Both the position numbers and the translations under genes were made by a program. DNA of 64,000 bases. Source: Glandiceps talaboti. Its lineage: Eukaryota > Hemichordata > Enteropneusta > Spengelidae. The notes under the pieces are model-generated. The model did no database searches, was not told the origin of the DNA, and saw only the letters and a list, made by a program, of their open reading frames with translations. The DNA lies in assembly GCF_964340395.1 (NCBI RefSeq), contig NC_135557.1:16454867-16518866 (forward strand), given 5' to 3'. Position 1 is the first letter of the stretch, and each line of letters opens with the position of its first letter. Of the stretch, positions 27,770 to 49,961 are shown piece by piece.

Positions 27770-30080
27770 TATATTATTTTCGCTGACTCCCATGATGCAA
27801 TAGCTCATAGTAAAGATACCATAGAAAGGCACAATCTCAACTTGATGTTTCTCTGAAATCGCAAGTATATATAGGTAATATAAAATCATGAAATGACTCT
27901 CCAGAGCCAATAGTTTATGAAAATGTCTATTTCCTAGAACGTTCTGACGTACTTGTGTGTACACATGATTACATTATGATGAACGATCACATCCATTTTA
28001 AGAAAAGAAAACAATAAACTACGCTAATCTGAATATATATCTGAATATTGTTTGGTATAGCAAGATGCAGTATCTATAGACGTTTTTGGTAGCTGTAATA
28101 TACATATCAATTTAATATCGAGTCTTTTCAAAAAGTGATTTGATTACTAATAACTGTATATTAGTAGTTTGGAAATATGTAAATTTATTTGTAAATAGCG
28201 ACGAATTAGACACGTGTATAGCGGATTACCATTTTATAATGAATTCAAGACTTATGTCACATGACTTGCCAATAGGAAAATCAACACAAGCAATATTGAT
28301 CGCAATAATATATTATGCAAGTGTTGCTACTCAGTAATATTATTATTAAAATTATTGTTTTTAAAAACAATACTTTTAGCAATGATATTACTGAGTTACT
28401 GACCGGGCAGAATACACGACTTTCGTGACTTATTCAACCCAGGCTTAGAGTCAAGTCATGTGGGCACTTTGGCTATCGCTTACCTTCTAATACCTAACGT
28501 TTGTGTCTTCAAACCTAAAGTATGTACATATTGTCATCATGTTTACATCCGTACTGCTCCACTGTCGTCGTTGGCGCCAATTACACGTTGGTGCTACTGA
28601 CGTCATCTCAGCGTAGGTAAATTTAGAAACCCAGTAAGAATTAATTAGTGCTGGGTTTTGGCCAATGTAAAAAAAAATCACTAGGCTTATACTATGTGCC
28701 GTTGGGAGGCACGATAGCCAAAATCCCAACACGGTTTGACTATAGGCCATTTCAACCCAAATCACGTATTCTCGATCGCGGAGTAACCCTACGTTCAAAT
28801 CGCTTCCCGTTGCATTGGGCCTGTGATGTGGTGAAAATAAACCCAGCTACATATACAGTGAAGTCAACAAAACATGCACACATTTTCTGCAACAATCTTT
28901 ACAGAAACAAATTTCATATATCTAACAAGACTTATCGATACTAGAACTGATTTTCAAACTTGTATCTAATCTGAGGGGTTTTTGGTGAATAATGCCTTTA
29001 ATTAATTGCCCGGATGTCCCGCGGTCGAGGATATATCCAATACATAAAAAAAAACAGTTTGTTACTGTGCTGGACTGCTGGTCACTAGGTGGCGGTATGA
29101 CCAGCCGAATGAAAGATGTTAGCACAGACAAGGCAAGGCTGTGATGCTAGGTAACTTGATGCTCCCGTCTCTGTTGATAATGGGATCGAATGTGTAGCGT
29201 CTGTTTGTAGAGGTCAGCTGTAACTTTGACATTTATCATTCTGATGAGGATCCTCAACCAAGACAGACTGAAAGGTCATCGTTAAAACCTGTGTCAATCT
29301 ACTGTCTTGTAGCTTTTAAACACGGCGGTGCCTTCAAATGAAAACTTACTGAGAATATCATCATTTACATATATGCAAATTATTCACTTTTTGTATTTTA
29401 ATAGCTCTTGTATTGTATCACCCCATGTGATGACAACATGTATCATTTTCTTTTGGTACAACTAAATGGGAAAATAAAACATCTGTGATTAAGATATTCG
29501 TGTTTATTTCCTTAATAATGTTTAGAGTGCATATAACTAATCGAAAATTTTAAAGTGTTAAGTTTTTTTGGGGCATTGAAATATGAAATTTACATATAAG
29601 GACTGTAGGTTTGCGCATGCGTATTTTCCCCTATGATTCTGATATCGGTTGCAATATTTGAATGCAGCCAACAATTACGTCATCGCTTCATTAATTTGTC
29701 TATTGCTACAAATTTCAAGTTATGGTTACTCTCTAAATTGTATTATTCCATATGCACCAGAGATTGCTTGCACCGGTGCATGAGCATAATACCTGCATGC
29801 AAATATTATGCAAATGAGGACTCGTTCGTTCGCTCTACGCGGAAGCGCGTGATCGCACAGTGTCATTTTTTACGAATATTAGCTGTTTTGGATAAACACA
29901 TGTAATAATAGCAGAAAACCATGCCACGATATCAGATGACATGTTTTAACGAACACTAACATGTGAACGTGTGATTGAGAGAACACATATTGAACATGTG
30001 AACGATTCTCATGCGATATCAGAATGACTGGCATTATAACACTAAACTATATCAGTCAGTCAGACTTTTTGTCTATCTAT
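27770..30080. other. no gene seen
   Basis: Only short frames with no recognisable protein. No array or element that I could place. Confidence 0.4.
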
Positions 30081-30081
30081 A

Positions 30082-30154
<73 letters not shown>

Positions 30155-30216
30155 TTTGTTTGTGTATGTATGTATGTATGTATGTATGTATGTATGTATG
30201 TATGTATGTATGTATG

Positions 30217-30250
<34 letters not shown>

Positions 30251-30257
30251 TGTATGT
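30081..30257. repeat. (CTGT)n followed by (GTAT)n
   Basis: About 18 CTGT units then about 24 GTAT units. Confidence 0.95.
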
Positions 30258-30610
30258 GATGAAGTGTGGACTCAATGATACTGTACCTGCGCACACTTGC
30301 GAATTGGACTGTCTACGTTATGCACACTTTATCTCTCTTTCTCTCCACTCCATACACACTACCTTTCTCATTCCTTGAATTATTCTCTACCTTAGGAAGC
30401 CTTGACGACAGTCAAGAAAACATGGAGACACGTATCACACGCAGTTTAGTGTGAATGCATGATAAATCATATATATAAATCAACATGACATACCAAAAAT
30501 GATAAAACCACTAAGTGATCTCCAAGATAAGCAATGACATACAAAAATTAACCGCCCTTTTCAGGTTAGCGTTCACTGGCCCTATTTGATACACAACCAC
30601 ACAGAAACCG

Positions 30611-30964
30611 TTAAAGTGGCCATATGGATGAGAATTTGGTATTTATTTTGGATTTTTATTTGATAAAACAGCTTCACTAAGTTTTTCTACTTGAAAAAAT
30701 AATGTGAAATAACATATACTAAGTCCGTGTTCATAACTCAATACATTGCAAAAAGATGCAAAAAGTGCAAAACGTTTGTTATTGTACGTACAATAACAAA
30801 CATTTTACACATTGTTTAATGTTTTGCCGTTTATTGAGTTGTGAACATAGACTTGGTATATGTTATTTCACATTATTTTTTCAAGTAGAAAAACTTAGTA
30901 ATGCTGTTTTATCAAATAAAAATCCAAAATAAATACTAAATTCTCATCCATATGGCCACTTTAA
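30611..30964. mobile_element. palindromic MITE, copy 1 (best preserved)
   Basis: 354 bp, almost entirely self-complementary. Ends are TTAAAGTGGCCATATGGATG and its complement; the centre is TTATTGTACGTACAATAA. TTAA at both edges looks like a target duplication, which would suit a piggyBac-type source. No coding capacity. Confidence 0.88.
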
Positions 30965-31391
30965 CATAGTCTAATGAAATGACGCGCCACCGTGTAGACA
31001 TCAAATGCACATATGAAAACATTGGCGCCAACGTGTCTGCATCTAGTTGCAGAAATTCTAAATACTAGTAGTTTATTTCGTCTAGAGAAAAGTAGCAAGA
31101 GATTGTAGCATGTGCAGTTAAACATGAAACATTGGCGCCAACGTGTCTGCATCTAGTTGCAGAAATTCTAAATAGTTTATTTCGTTTAGAGAAAAGTAGC
31201 ACGAGATTGTAGCATGTGCAGTTTTTTCTTGTTTTTTTTCATGGTTGTATCAAGCAGAGCCAATAAACACTGATATGAAACTGATGTAAAAAAACAAACA
31301 TCATTTGTTTTTTCATGCTATAGATAACTCGTTTGAGACAATACCCTGAAGAAACCAGCTGGTTATGTTATTTAAACTCCCCCGTTATTTG

Positions 31392-31545
31392 ACCTAGTGA
31401 TACAATTGGAATGGGTATCTACTCTGGAATTTTATTTTATGAAATTTTTTTATCATGTCTTCGTACTTGAAAAATCAATGTGAAACAACTCATTGCATTG
31501 CAAAAAGTTCAAAAATGAGTATTATCTGTAGGTAGTATTTTGGCA
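31392..31545. mobile_element. palindromic MITE, copy 5 (half element)
   Basis: Left-arm sequence only, including TACTTGAAAAATCAATGTGA and ATTGCATTGCAAAAAG, with an internal deletion relative to copy 1. Confidence 0.55.
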
Positions 31546-31659
31546 GGTTTAAGAATCTGTTTCAATGTGAAAAATGTATTCAACTACAAAATATTTACTA
31601 CAGTTAGACCGTTTACATATCAATCAGTGATCGATATTATACATAAGCAGTAGAGAAAC

Positions 31660-32057
31660 AGGTTGAAATTGTGATCGCCGTTGAGGGCGCGGACTTTAAG
31701 GTGCGGACCCAAAAAATAATTTGATTTGACTTATCGTGTATGCAGTTACACAAATACCTTTATCCACTGGTGACGCAATACCGTTCATGGAGTACAATAT
31801 TACGAGTGGGTTATTTTACCTAACAAATTCCCTCGTACCGTTTTAAACGACACCAAAACAGCTGTTTTGCACGTCATTATAAAAAATTGACTGGATGAAT
31901 TATGTATTTTCTGATATCTAAGGAATACTGATACAATCTGTGTTTACTTTATGTCGTGCGACAGTATTGCCACGTGATATCGGTAAGTAGGCCATTGTGT
32001 GGGTGGCTGGATGAAAAATAACTGAAATGCAAACAACAACGAACATTAACTCTAAAG

Positions 32058-32088
<31 letters not shown>

Positions 32089-32862
32089 TGTATGTATGTA
32101 TGTATGTATGTATGTATGTCTGTGTGTATGTATGTATGTATGTATGTATGTATGTATGTATGTATGTATGTATGTATGTATGTATGTGTGTGTGTGTGTG
32201 TGTGTGCGTGCGTACGTACGTACGTACGTATGAATGTATGTATGTATGTATGTGTGTATGTATGTGTGTGTGCGTGCGTTCATGCCTCACCCATATAGAA
32301 TATCAGCGATATTTACAGTTTGTCGAAGAGTTTTAGCAAAATATTACTAAACGTGTGATTTAGTGAATTTATTTTCTCTTGTTTTTAATCCGGGAGAGGA
32401 GGTGGGGAGGGGGGGGGGGGGGGTTAGGCAAAACGATAGGAATTCAGTTTTTAAAATCCGAAATGGACCTTTACGTCGCCCCTTGGTAACCCTAAATTGG
32501 TGTAGTCAAGGGTCTTTCCGAAGACTAGCAAAAGATAAGAAAAATCGTTAGATTGTTGCAAGATGAAATGTTGTTTTGTCATATTGAAACAATATTAAAC
32601 ATTACGTAAAGGTAATCTCATCAATGTTTTGAGTATTGTTTTCAACGACCCCCAAAACAGCTGTGTTGCACGTCATCAATAGTCATGACAGGGTGAATTA
32701 TGTATTGTCAGACATGCGAGGAACAATGATACAAACTGTATTTAATTTATGTCGTAGGACAGTATTGCTGCGTCATCAGAAAGTAGGCCATTGCTTGGGT
32801 GGGTCTCTGAAAAATGACCGGAATGTAAACAACAAAGTACATTAACTCTAATGATATACATC
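31660..32862 (+). repeat. inverted-repeat element terminus plus a split direct duplication
   Basis: 31668-31840 matches the outer end of the large element at 14843 (GAGGGCGCGGAC, GGTGCGGACCCAAAA). The following 31850-32058 is repeated at 32650-32862 (shared: ACAGTATTG, AAGTAGGCCATTG, ACATTAACTCTAA). Between them lie a (GTAT)n array with GT and TACG parts (32060-32280) and a G-run (32408-32422). Confidence 0.7.
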
Positions 32863-33179
32863 GATGTTCGACCAACTGTATTTCTTAGCCTGTCTCAAGC
32901 TGTGCTAAAACTACCTACTAGCAGCAAGTTTCCCGATTGATAACAGTGTAACCTTTCACTCCCTGATGTTAATTAATTAGTGTACATTTCACCAGTGGTG
33001 TTTTAAGTAGAGTCTTCAGCATAGCGACACTGTGGGAAATCTAATCTGATATAATAAACAAAGTTGCAATGATGTATTGTGTTCTAGTAGCTAATTTAAC
33101 ATCGTTGTATCATTAATATCAAACTTTGTTGTCTGTCTAATGGAACTGAGTGTATCCAATTGAGGTAGAATCAAATCTT

Positions 33180-33340
33180 TTTTGAGGGGAGGACCACATA
33201 AGAGAATGAAACCAGGGGAAGGTAACATTTTACTATGACCAGTTTTATCATCTAAATTGCTTTGTTTTGTAATTTCGGCATCCCACCATTGTCACCACAG
33301 CCACCATTGTTCCATAATATCAGAACACATTAGCGAAATC
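33180..33340 (+). repeat. interspersed repeat, copy 1 of 3
   Basis: GGGGA-rich start, then CATTTTACTATGA, ATCTAAATTG and TTTCGGCATCCCACCATTG. The same order of blocks is seen at about 42010-42160 (intron 6 of the first protease gene) and 55340-55490 (intron 4 of the second). Confidence 0.5.
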
Positions 33341-33462
33341 ACTGCTGACAGCCATTCAATGATGGGATTGTTAGTTGTAAAGAGAGCAGAGGGGAATTTC
33401 GTCACAAAGTTTGTACAATAAATGCATCGACATGCCAGGCATAGCGAGATGCTATAGTGGTG

Positions 33463-33858
33463 CACGTGGCTATGGAACTGTCAAGGCTTTCCCAGTCAGT
33501 TCACAGGTTATCCCGGAGTCACCAGGCCCGCCAAACTTAGCACCTATGGGCTCCGTGTGAGTAATGGCGGGCTTCCTGTGGCGTTTTTAGAACTCAGGAT
33601 TAGCGATGGGGGATCACGGGATCGAATCCCACGGAAGACAGAGGACTTCAAACCCAAGATGAGAGTTCTACAGACTCGTTGGGTACGCTGTATCACTTTC
33701 AACTGCAGCTGTGTCTCACTCACAAGTCGAGCGCGAATTTCGAGGAACTCCCGGAGTAATGACAGTTGGGGACGATTACTCGCATGGAGCCCACAGGTGC
33801 TATGTTTGGCGGGCCGTGGACTGACTGAGAAAGCCTTTGACAGTTCCATAGCCACGTG
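33463..33858. mobile_element. SINE-like inverted pair
   Basis: Left arm CACGTGGCTATGGAACTGTC ... GCCCGCCAAACTTAGCACC, right arm its complement ending GACAGTTCCATAGCCACGTG; arms are about 90 bases. The centre has a B-box-like GGGATCGAATCCCA at 33621-33634. A related single copy is at 51160-51340. Confidence 0.65.
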
Positions 33859-33869
33859 ATATAAAACAT

Positions 33870-34650
33870 GCATAGTCCTGTATAACTCTGAGTGAAAGCT
33901 TGGTTTTGAATTCAGTGTCATGGTATATTTTGATTTGCCCACGATGCCTATATATGGTAATGCTAATTTAAATAGTCAATAAGAGGCATAGACAGGTCAT
34001 ACACTTTCAGTCATAGCTTACCATTATTGCCACAACGTGGCTTGTGAATGGTTACGTTTTATGTGTAATTTCAATGTGTTCTTGTCGATGCAGGAATGAT
34101 GTTAGGACCTGTACCGTAAAATGCGAGTTCATAACGATTTCTTGCCATGAGTACAGCAGCTACACACACAACATTACCCACAGATAACTTCATTGTTTAT
34201 ACTATTGAGAAGTATGTAATGTTAAAAATAATTGTCTATTTGCAGCTTTAGCATGATTTGCAAATTCGATTTTATGAAAAAAACAATGTTTTGACCATTT
34301 TCATACATAGTTCCCAAAGGGCAAAGCCCAGAGGGATTACTACATTGGGGCCCGGCTGGCCGTTATCATCTGTATCACAGACATGCATGGGCGATTTCAG
34401 CCAAACCTGTTACAAATGTCGGTTGCTATAGTCAGCATATGCACGTCACTTTTTTTTCGCGGCCTTCACCATAATGGTTGAATGGCTGCCATATTTGTCT
34501 CAAAAATTCAGATATCAATTCAATACGTACATCACTTTATTTCAAAAGTCTAATTGTATGGCCGCCATATTTGTCCTGACGTTCAGATTATGATTTAGTC
34601 AGTTGAAAAGTTAAGGGACTATATCTTCGACGAAGACTTGTAATCAGTGA
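33870..34650. other. upstream of the first protease gene, no gene seen
   Basis: No coding-like frame or recognised element. A GGCAAAGCCCAGAGGG stretch near 34320 is locally GC-rich. Confidence 0.4.
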
Positions 34651-34667
34651 ATCAATCAATAACTCGT

Positions 34668-34778
34668 GAGATACGGACCATATGCGTTTGATATGCAGTT
34701 CTGATGGTTGGTGGTACAGACTACTTAATCTACATAAGCCATTGACACTAGATCTATACCAGTTGTCGGACTTACCTT
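34668..34778 (+). promoter_or_regulatory. inferred promoter and 5'UTR exon of the first protease gene
   Basis: Three elements line up with the second gene at nearly equal spacing: GAGATACGGACCATATG (34668-34684), a degenerate TATA box TACATAAG at 34731 (63 bp later; 65 bp in the other gene), and a splice donor GTAAGT at 34779 (48 bp after TATA; 50 in the other). Transcription probably starts near 34760; the 5'UTR intron runs to the acceptor at 35493. Confidence 0.6.
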
Positions 34779-35508
34779 GTAAGTACAAACCAAATTGTTT
34801 TCATTATATAAAGTAGTGTGCGATTGTGTCTCGTTTTTGTTTCTTAAGAAACCGATTATCAAATATGCCACGTATATGCACCTCATGGATACCGGTAACC
34901 CCCCCCCCCCCAAGGTGTGGCCCAGAACTTAACACAAACTAATTGTGCCACGTATTCGCCTCTTTATCACTGATAAAAACCACCAAGAAACGAATAAGGC
35001 AATTGTAGGTTACCTACCCGGGAAGATCAACTAACTATTTTACCATTGTGTGACAGTTCTTCGTCTATTTGTTGTAGAAACACAAAAGTAGTCGCATAGT
35101 AGTCACATATGGCAAGTAGAGATATATACACACGATAGGCAAATTATGACGATTCTATATTTACATAGATCGATGTACTACAACTGTGGTTTGTATCTAA
35201 CAATACTAATTCATGGGAAGATCTCTCCATTTCTATGTAGTACCGTCTTCGTATTTTCTTTTAGCGAAACAGTTATTGGAGAACAGTTTAAACAAATATG
35301 TATACTTTTCAAGTCATGTATGCGTATCAAAATGGCGAGGACTGAAGGTAACGAAATCAATCAAAGATCACGTCATGGACACATTGTTCGGTTTGCTGTT
35401 TGGGCAAAAATAAAATATTTTTTTTTTGTGTTGTTTTATTGATGCATGTTGTTCTTCTTTTTTGACAACTCACACTTTATTTTTACTTTACAGGTTTCTA
35501 TAAGTATC

Positions 35509-44079
<8,571 letters not shown>

Positions 44080-44129
44080 GATTGTCACATACAAGTAGGG
44101 GAAACCTTTTGACTATGTACTTCAGATTA

Positions 44130-44222
44130 TACCATGCATAAGCCAAGTTATTGTGTTTGAACAGAAAATATGCATTATGTACACTGGTCATTCTACGTCA
44201 CGACAACCTGTGTCTCTGTATA
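44130..44222 (+). repeat. dispersed repeat, copy 1 of 3 (TACGTCACGACA family)
   Basis: AAGTTATTGTGTTTGAACAG, AAATATG, then TTCTACGTCACGACA and GTGTCT. Also at 46690-46800 in the same orientation and 52105-52195 reversed. Confidence 0.65.
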
Positions 44223-44224
44223 AT

Positions 44225-44757
<533 letters not shown>

Positions 44758-44855
44758 AGTTTCCACTACGATGTTGAGTTCAGAAGTACTGTACAATTAG
44801 AATGCTCTGGGGAATAGATATATCTTCAAGTTCTTTTTGAAGGCACTATCAGTTG
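44758..44855 (-). mobile_element. 3' end of a CR1/L2-like LINE
   Basis: The minus strand reads AFKKNLKIYLFPRAF and stop, matching the end of the LINE at 10186-10940 (CFKTKLKTYLFTKAY), followed by about 40 bases and then the (ATTG)n tail. Confidence 0.7.
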
Positions 44856-44967
44856 TATTTTGGCGTACCTTTTAATGAGAGTAACATCGGGGTGCCATAC
44901 GCCTAAACTGTAATGTATTTTACAACATCGATTCATACTAATCACTGACTTTTGCATTGTATTTCAG

Positions 44968-45018
44968 ACAAGAAAGTAACATCGATAATATCGACTTCAA
45001 GTTTAATTATAAAATAAA
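44968..45018 (+). other. probable terminal (3'UTR) exon of the first protease gene
   Basis: Acceptor ATTTCAG at 44961-44967, then ACAAGAAAGTAACATCGA and AATAAA at 45013-45018. The second gene has the same layout at 58373-58424 (acceptor, GACAAGAAACTGA, AATAAA). Exon 8 would donate at about 44093 (GTAGGG), only 14 bases after the stop. Confidence 0.5.
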
Positions 45019-45029
45019 TATATATGTTT

Positions 45030-46285
45030 TTGTAAATGTTGTAGTCAGAGGCTGTTCATATATCAACACAGTGTGTTTGGAGTGAATGTGATTTTTATAT
45101 ATACTTGTAGAGTGAAGGATGTGTGTGTCTTTTTATATTTGGAGTGTGGCGCTGTTAATATATCGACACATTATGTTAGATTGAATGGTGTTTTATTATA
45201 CATTATACAGCCCTCATCGTCGTAAACAACAGCCTCTTTTACGACGCCGTCAGAGACGCACCGCCAAGTGTCGTTGCGTCAGCAGAAAAATGTACCCTGG
45301 CTATATCCTACACAATTATTATATAAGGTGTTTATATGGGTAATATGGTAATGTACACTCCGAATTCGCTGTAAATTCTGATAATGATCAGAATATACAC
45401 ATTGTATGTTGCTGATTGCACAAAATTGTCCAGAGGAAATATTATTTTTAATATTTCTTTGTTTACTTTCACACGTTTTTTTTTTTAGATTTATCTATTC
45501 ATTTTTCTTTTAAAAGGAAAAGTACAGTCAGTCGTATTATTGACTTCAGCACATTTACATTAATTAAAGGTAGCAACTTGTATATGTATATGAATGTGGA
45601 TGGTAAAATAGCACGTACCTTATTTTACTTTCAAATCTTGCAAGGAAGCCCGACTGTACTAATACACTGCCATTTTGAAGGTTTCCAGCAAGGGTTTGTG
45701 GGAAACCTAGCAGGAAATGACATCATAGTTACCACCGTCCATATGCAAATTACTTGCAAGACTTCGTTGCTCTTCGCACTATTCGCGAATAGAAACAGAA
45801 AGAAAACATGGTATTGAAAGATGTATGCGGTTATGTCAGTTATGTGATTTAAATCAGGTAGAGTTTAAGTATAATTTTCTGATAGTTTTTTCCTTTTTAA
45901 TGTTGTGAGAACTACGTATTTACCAAGATTTTACTTTGAACCTCCAACTACTGATAAATTCATCAATTTACTTTCATCAGATAATCTACATATTCCTCAA
46001 CGCCTTGCTGTATTTACATTTCAAGCAATGACATTACGTAGAGAAATCTATGTAAATTTATCATTTGATTTGTAACATTCCCACTTACTAAATTTAGTCA
46101 TAGTTATATCCTGAGTTAAACTGGACGACACTCTTACTTATAGCGTGGTAAATTCCTTGCCGTCTTACATTTTTTGTTATTCTGAGCAGCAGCGAACCAA
46201 TTTGTTTGGCCATTTAGGAGATCTCTTTGTCATTTATTCCTGAAGTGGCTATTGTTCGCAATTGCACTATATATATACAAACAAA
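45030..46285. other. intergenic, no gene supported
   Basis: A locally GC-richer patch at 45208-45290 has a short open frame but no recognisable protein. The rest is AT-rich with no recognised element. Confidence 0.4.
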
Positions 46286-46342
46286 ATGTAATGGGTTCGA
46301 ACCCCGACGGCAGTGGTTTTACCACTCGGCCACTGACAACCC
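46286..46342 (-). pseudogene. tRNA-like sequence with A and B boxes (Ser/Leu-type), deleted centre
   Basis: The minus strand has TGGCCGAGTGG (a textbook class-II A box) and GGTTCGAACCC (B box) only 18 bases apart, too close for a functional tRNA with an anticodon arm. Either a tRNA pseudogene or the head of another SINE. Confidence 0.55.
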
Positions 46343-46689
46343 TTAAACGTAGACGTACATGTATACACTGTAATCATGGTGAGCTTTGGGAGTGTTCATA
46401 GAATGAGTCGTAGTTACCTCTTCCCTGTGAATTTTCATAAAACATGGAACTGTGGCAATTTAACCAAAATGCACAACATCATTTGATAAGTGAGAGTTTT
46501 CGACTGGAAACTGTCAAGCCTGTTCACTCTATGATAGATGGCGCTGTTTATTACGATAGTAGATTATCCTCGCAATGATCTTCGGAAGAAAGTGTCATCC
46601 TTCATCTTGTAAACTTCTTGTTTATTTGAATGTGACTTAAATAGAGCACACAATGTAAAATCTCAATAACAGAGACGATCAGAATAATG

Positions 46690-46800
46690 TCCATTATACA
46701 GTGCACAAGCGAAGTTATTGTCTTCGAACAGAAAATATGGATCATATACCATGGTCGTTCTACGTCACGACATCTAGTGTCTACGTCACTGGCTCTTTGG
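46690..46800 (+). repeat. dispersed repeat, copy 2 of 3 (TACGTCACGACA family)
   Basis: AAGTTATTGTCTTCGAACAG, AAAATATG, TTCTACGTCACGACA. Sequence downstream (about 46990-47035) also resembles 51973-52020. Confidence 0.6.
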
Positions 46801-47414
46801 TGCTCAAAATGAGTTTAAACTTTCCAAATCGCTATTATTTTTCTCCCTTTTTCATAAATTATGATTGAGGATGTATAATTATATTATACTGCAATATTTT
46901 TTCTTTATTCAGCCAGTAAAATATTCGTGACCAAAGTGTTTTATCACTACTCATCTCGTGATTTCCAGTGACAAGGCCCCTTAGGTTACTCGTACTTTCC
47001 TTGGCTGAGAGAAGAAAAACATTGGGAATAACATCTAATTATATAAAACATTTCACAAATATATTTTCGGGTGAGCTTTCTCAAGCACTCCCCAATCCTT
47101 GTTGTATCCTCCCTTTGGCTGCTATCAAACACTCGCTGCTATGCTTTGGAAGATGTCTAAGAACGAAAATATATGTTTACTAAATTGTAACTTCAGGCCT
47201 TCCTTCACACAATTTGCAGCAAAGTAACATATTACTCTAGGGGTAGGGTACGGTACTGTAACATTAAATGTCACCATAACCTGTCTGTTAAAAATGTTCC
47301 AAAACGATTGGGTTGATATATTCCGAACTACTGATATTACAACTGGTGGCAGCGATTGGATACCAAAATCACAAAAGAATGCGAAGACAGATAACGAAAT
47401 TAGTCATTGTAAAT

Positions 47415-47706
<292 letters not shown>

Positions 47707-48040
47707 AAGGCTTTATAAAGGGTGAGGGTGAACCAATACGATACACAAGAACGTACAACAAACTATTGCACTACTTCACGTGTCTAAACCGATTGCTTCG
47801 ACATTGTGTAACATTGCACTCCTTCGGTGCAATATCAAGATATCGGTCGAATGCAATATTAAGACTATGCTCTGCACTACTATGAAACATATGTTCCAAT
47901 ATACAATTATGCATTTCTATTGAAAAGCTAACCACAAATTGTAAACACAGAAATTTAATTATAATGTGATGTTAGTTAGTTTGACGTATTATGTCTTAAA
48001 CTTAGATGCAATAATTGGCACACAGTAACACTGGTTTTCG

Positions 48041-48157
48041 TTTCAGCTTTTATTTGTCAGCTTTGAGCATTTTATTCTTCAAGGTTTGTGGTCAAAAGTA
48101 ACTTTAGTACAAACCCCTGAGCAATAAAATGCTCAAAAAACTAATTGAAAGCTGAAA
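48041..48157. repeat. imperfect inverted repeat
   Basis: TTTCAGCTTT/AAAGCTGAAA and GAGCATTTTATT/AATAAAATGCTC pair in nested order; probably a MITE-like remnant. Confidence 0.55.
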
Positions 48158-49651
48158 AGCCCACACTCAAATTATGACAACTAGTCCTAAACTGTGAAAC
48201 TTTAATTAAAAGGTAGATTTCAATGCCTACACTTTGTTTAGATCAGAATTACAACCTCCACGTTGATCAAATTCGAGGTCTTTTTTTTGCAGGTCGAAAA
48301 TATGTCTTTCACACCAAAGTTAGATCAGACATAAACTGATTTGTCATTCATGTGATGGTTGTAATTTGTACACCCAATCAATAGTCACTATGTCCGAATA
48401 ATGGTAAATAATGTCCCTATAACCTGCAGATAATCGTCGTTTGCACTAACATGTAGAGAAACATATAAATTCAAAATAACGTTCTATCAGACAAAAAGCA
48501 TGTACGATGCATGATTTTGAAACACGTAGCACATGCACTGACTGTTAATGAAATGACATGAAATGTGCAAAGACCCTGGCTATCAGATTTTGAAAACAGA
48601 GGGGCAATACTGATAACTCTGTAGTCAGTGGAATCACAGGCTTTTGAGGCATGCAGAGGAGGCGATTTTAGACAATCATTTTAGAACGTCAAAATATAAC
48701 ATTGTAGAAGTCATGAGGATTCAATTTACTCACCGGTCTGTAGTCGAAATTATGGAGAAGGTGTAGATTGCTATCTCTACAACCTCCATACAAAAATAAT
48801 GATAAAGGACAAGTGAAGATATGACAAACACATAAGCGTATAATTTCATCAAAGGCAAAACCCCGGATGACAGAATTGGTGGAAGCCTGTGCCCCTCAAG
48901 TGCCACGTTGTTAAAATGAACTGGCCAATCATTGGTCTGTTGCTCACAATGACTTGGTAATTAATGAACACATTCTCAAAACCGATTGACCACATACAGG
49001 TGTGTTTGATGACCATTCAAATACATAATATCTTTTCCAACACATTCAGTAGTATGTCATTGTGTGAGGATTCAACTCTTGGATGGGTTATTCAGCTGTT
49101 TGTAACTTTATTATAGGGAGAAAATTTATCTTTAATATAAGTTTTCTAACACGTGATTGATGTGCACGTGATGTAAGCTGGTTAATAAGCCCAAGTTGGG
49201 CTACAGTATAAATTTTGCACCAACTTCATGCTCCACTACGCTATGCACTTAGTTGGTGCAATATCTTCACTATGGCCATTCTGTTGTTCAATAACCATTA
49301 CTAACTTTCTTACTAAACGAAATAGGTTCATTCAAAAGCTGAAAGTACGAGAATACGAAATCGAAAAATTCCCGCCAAAAAAAGATTATACAAACATAAC
49401 TATAAAAATATCTGTCATACACTAAACACAAATCATTGAACAAAATAATAATTATTGCCATCATGTAATCATTACCTAACAGGACGTAAGATACGAAAAA
49501 CACCCCAAACATCTGGCACCTTATTTGCCGAAATAAAACACTTGATAAGGTGTTCCTGACAGCTGGTATCATAGCATACAGGAGAAAAAAACCCCAAGCT
49601 GTTCTCAACAGACCAAAGCTTAAAAAGGGCATCACACACAATAATGAGGAA

Positions 49652-49961
49652 TTAAAGTGGCCATATGGACAACTCTATCATGATATCCCACTTGAAAAAT
49701 CAATGGGAAACAACATAGACGAAGTCCTTGTTTGTAACTTAGTCAATTGCGAAAGATTGAAAAGTGTGTGAAATCGTTGTTATTTTGTACGTACAATAAT
49801 ACATTTTTTAGCTTTTTGCAATGTAATGAGTTACAAACACAGACTTGGTCTATGTTTTTGAAATTGATTTTTAAAGTTGGATGTCATGATCAAATTGTTT
49901 TGTAAATTTAAAATCCAAAATAATTGCCCGATCCACATCCATAAGCTTATGGCCACGTTAA
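49652..49961. mobile_element. palindromic MITE, copy 3
   Basis: Edges TTAAAGTGGCCATATGG and TATGGCCACGTTAA, centre GTTATTTTGTACGTACAATA. TTAA on both sides as in copy 1. Confidence 0.82.

Noticed and set aside
45208-45330. GC-richer patch with a short open frame after a TACAG acceptor-like site
   Set aside because: No recognisable protein, no second exon to join it and no counterpart at the second protease gene.
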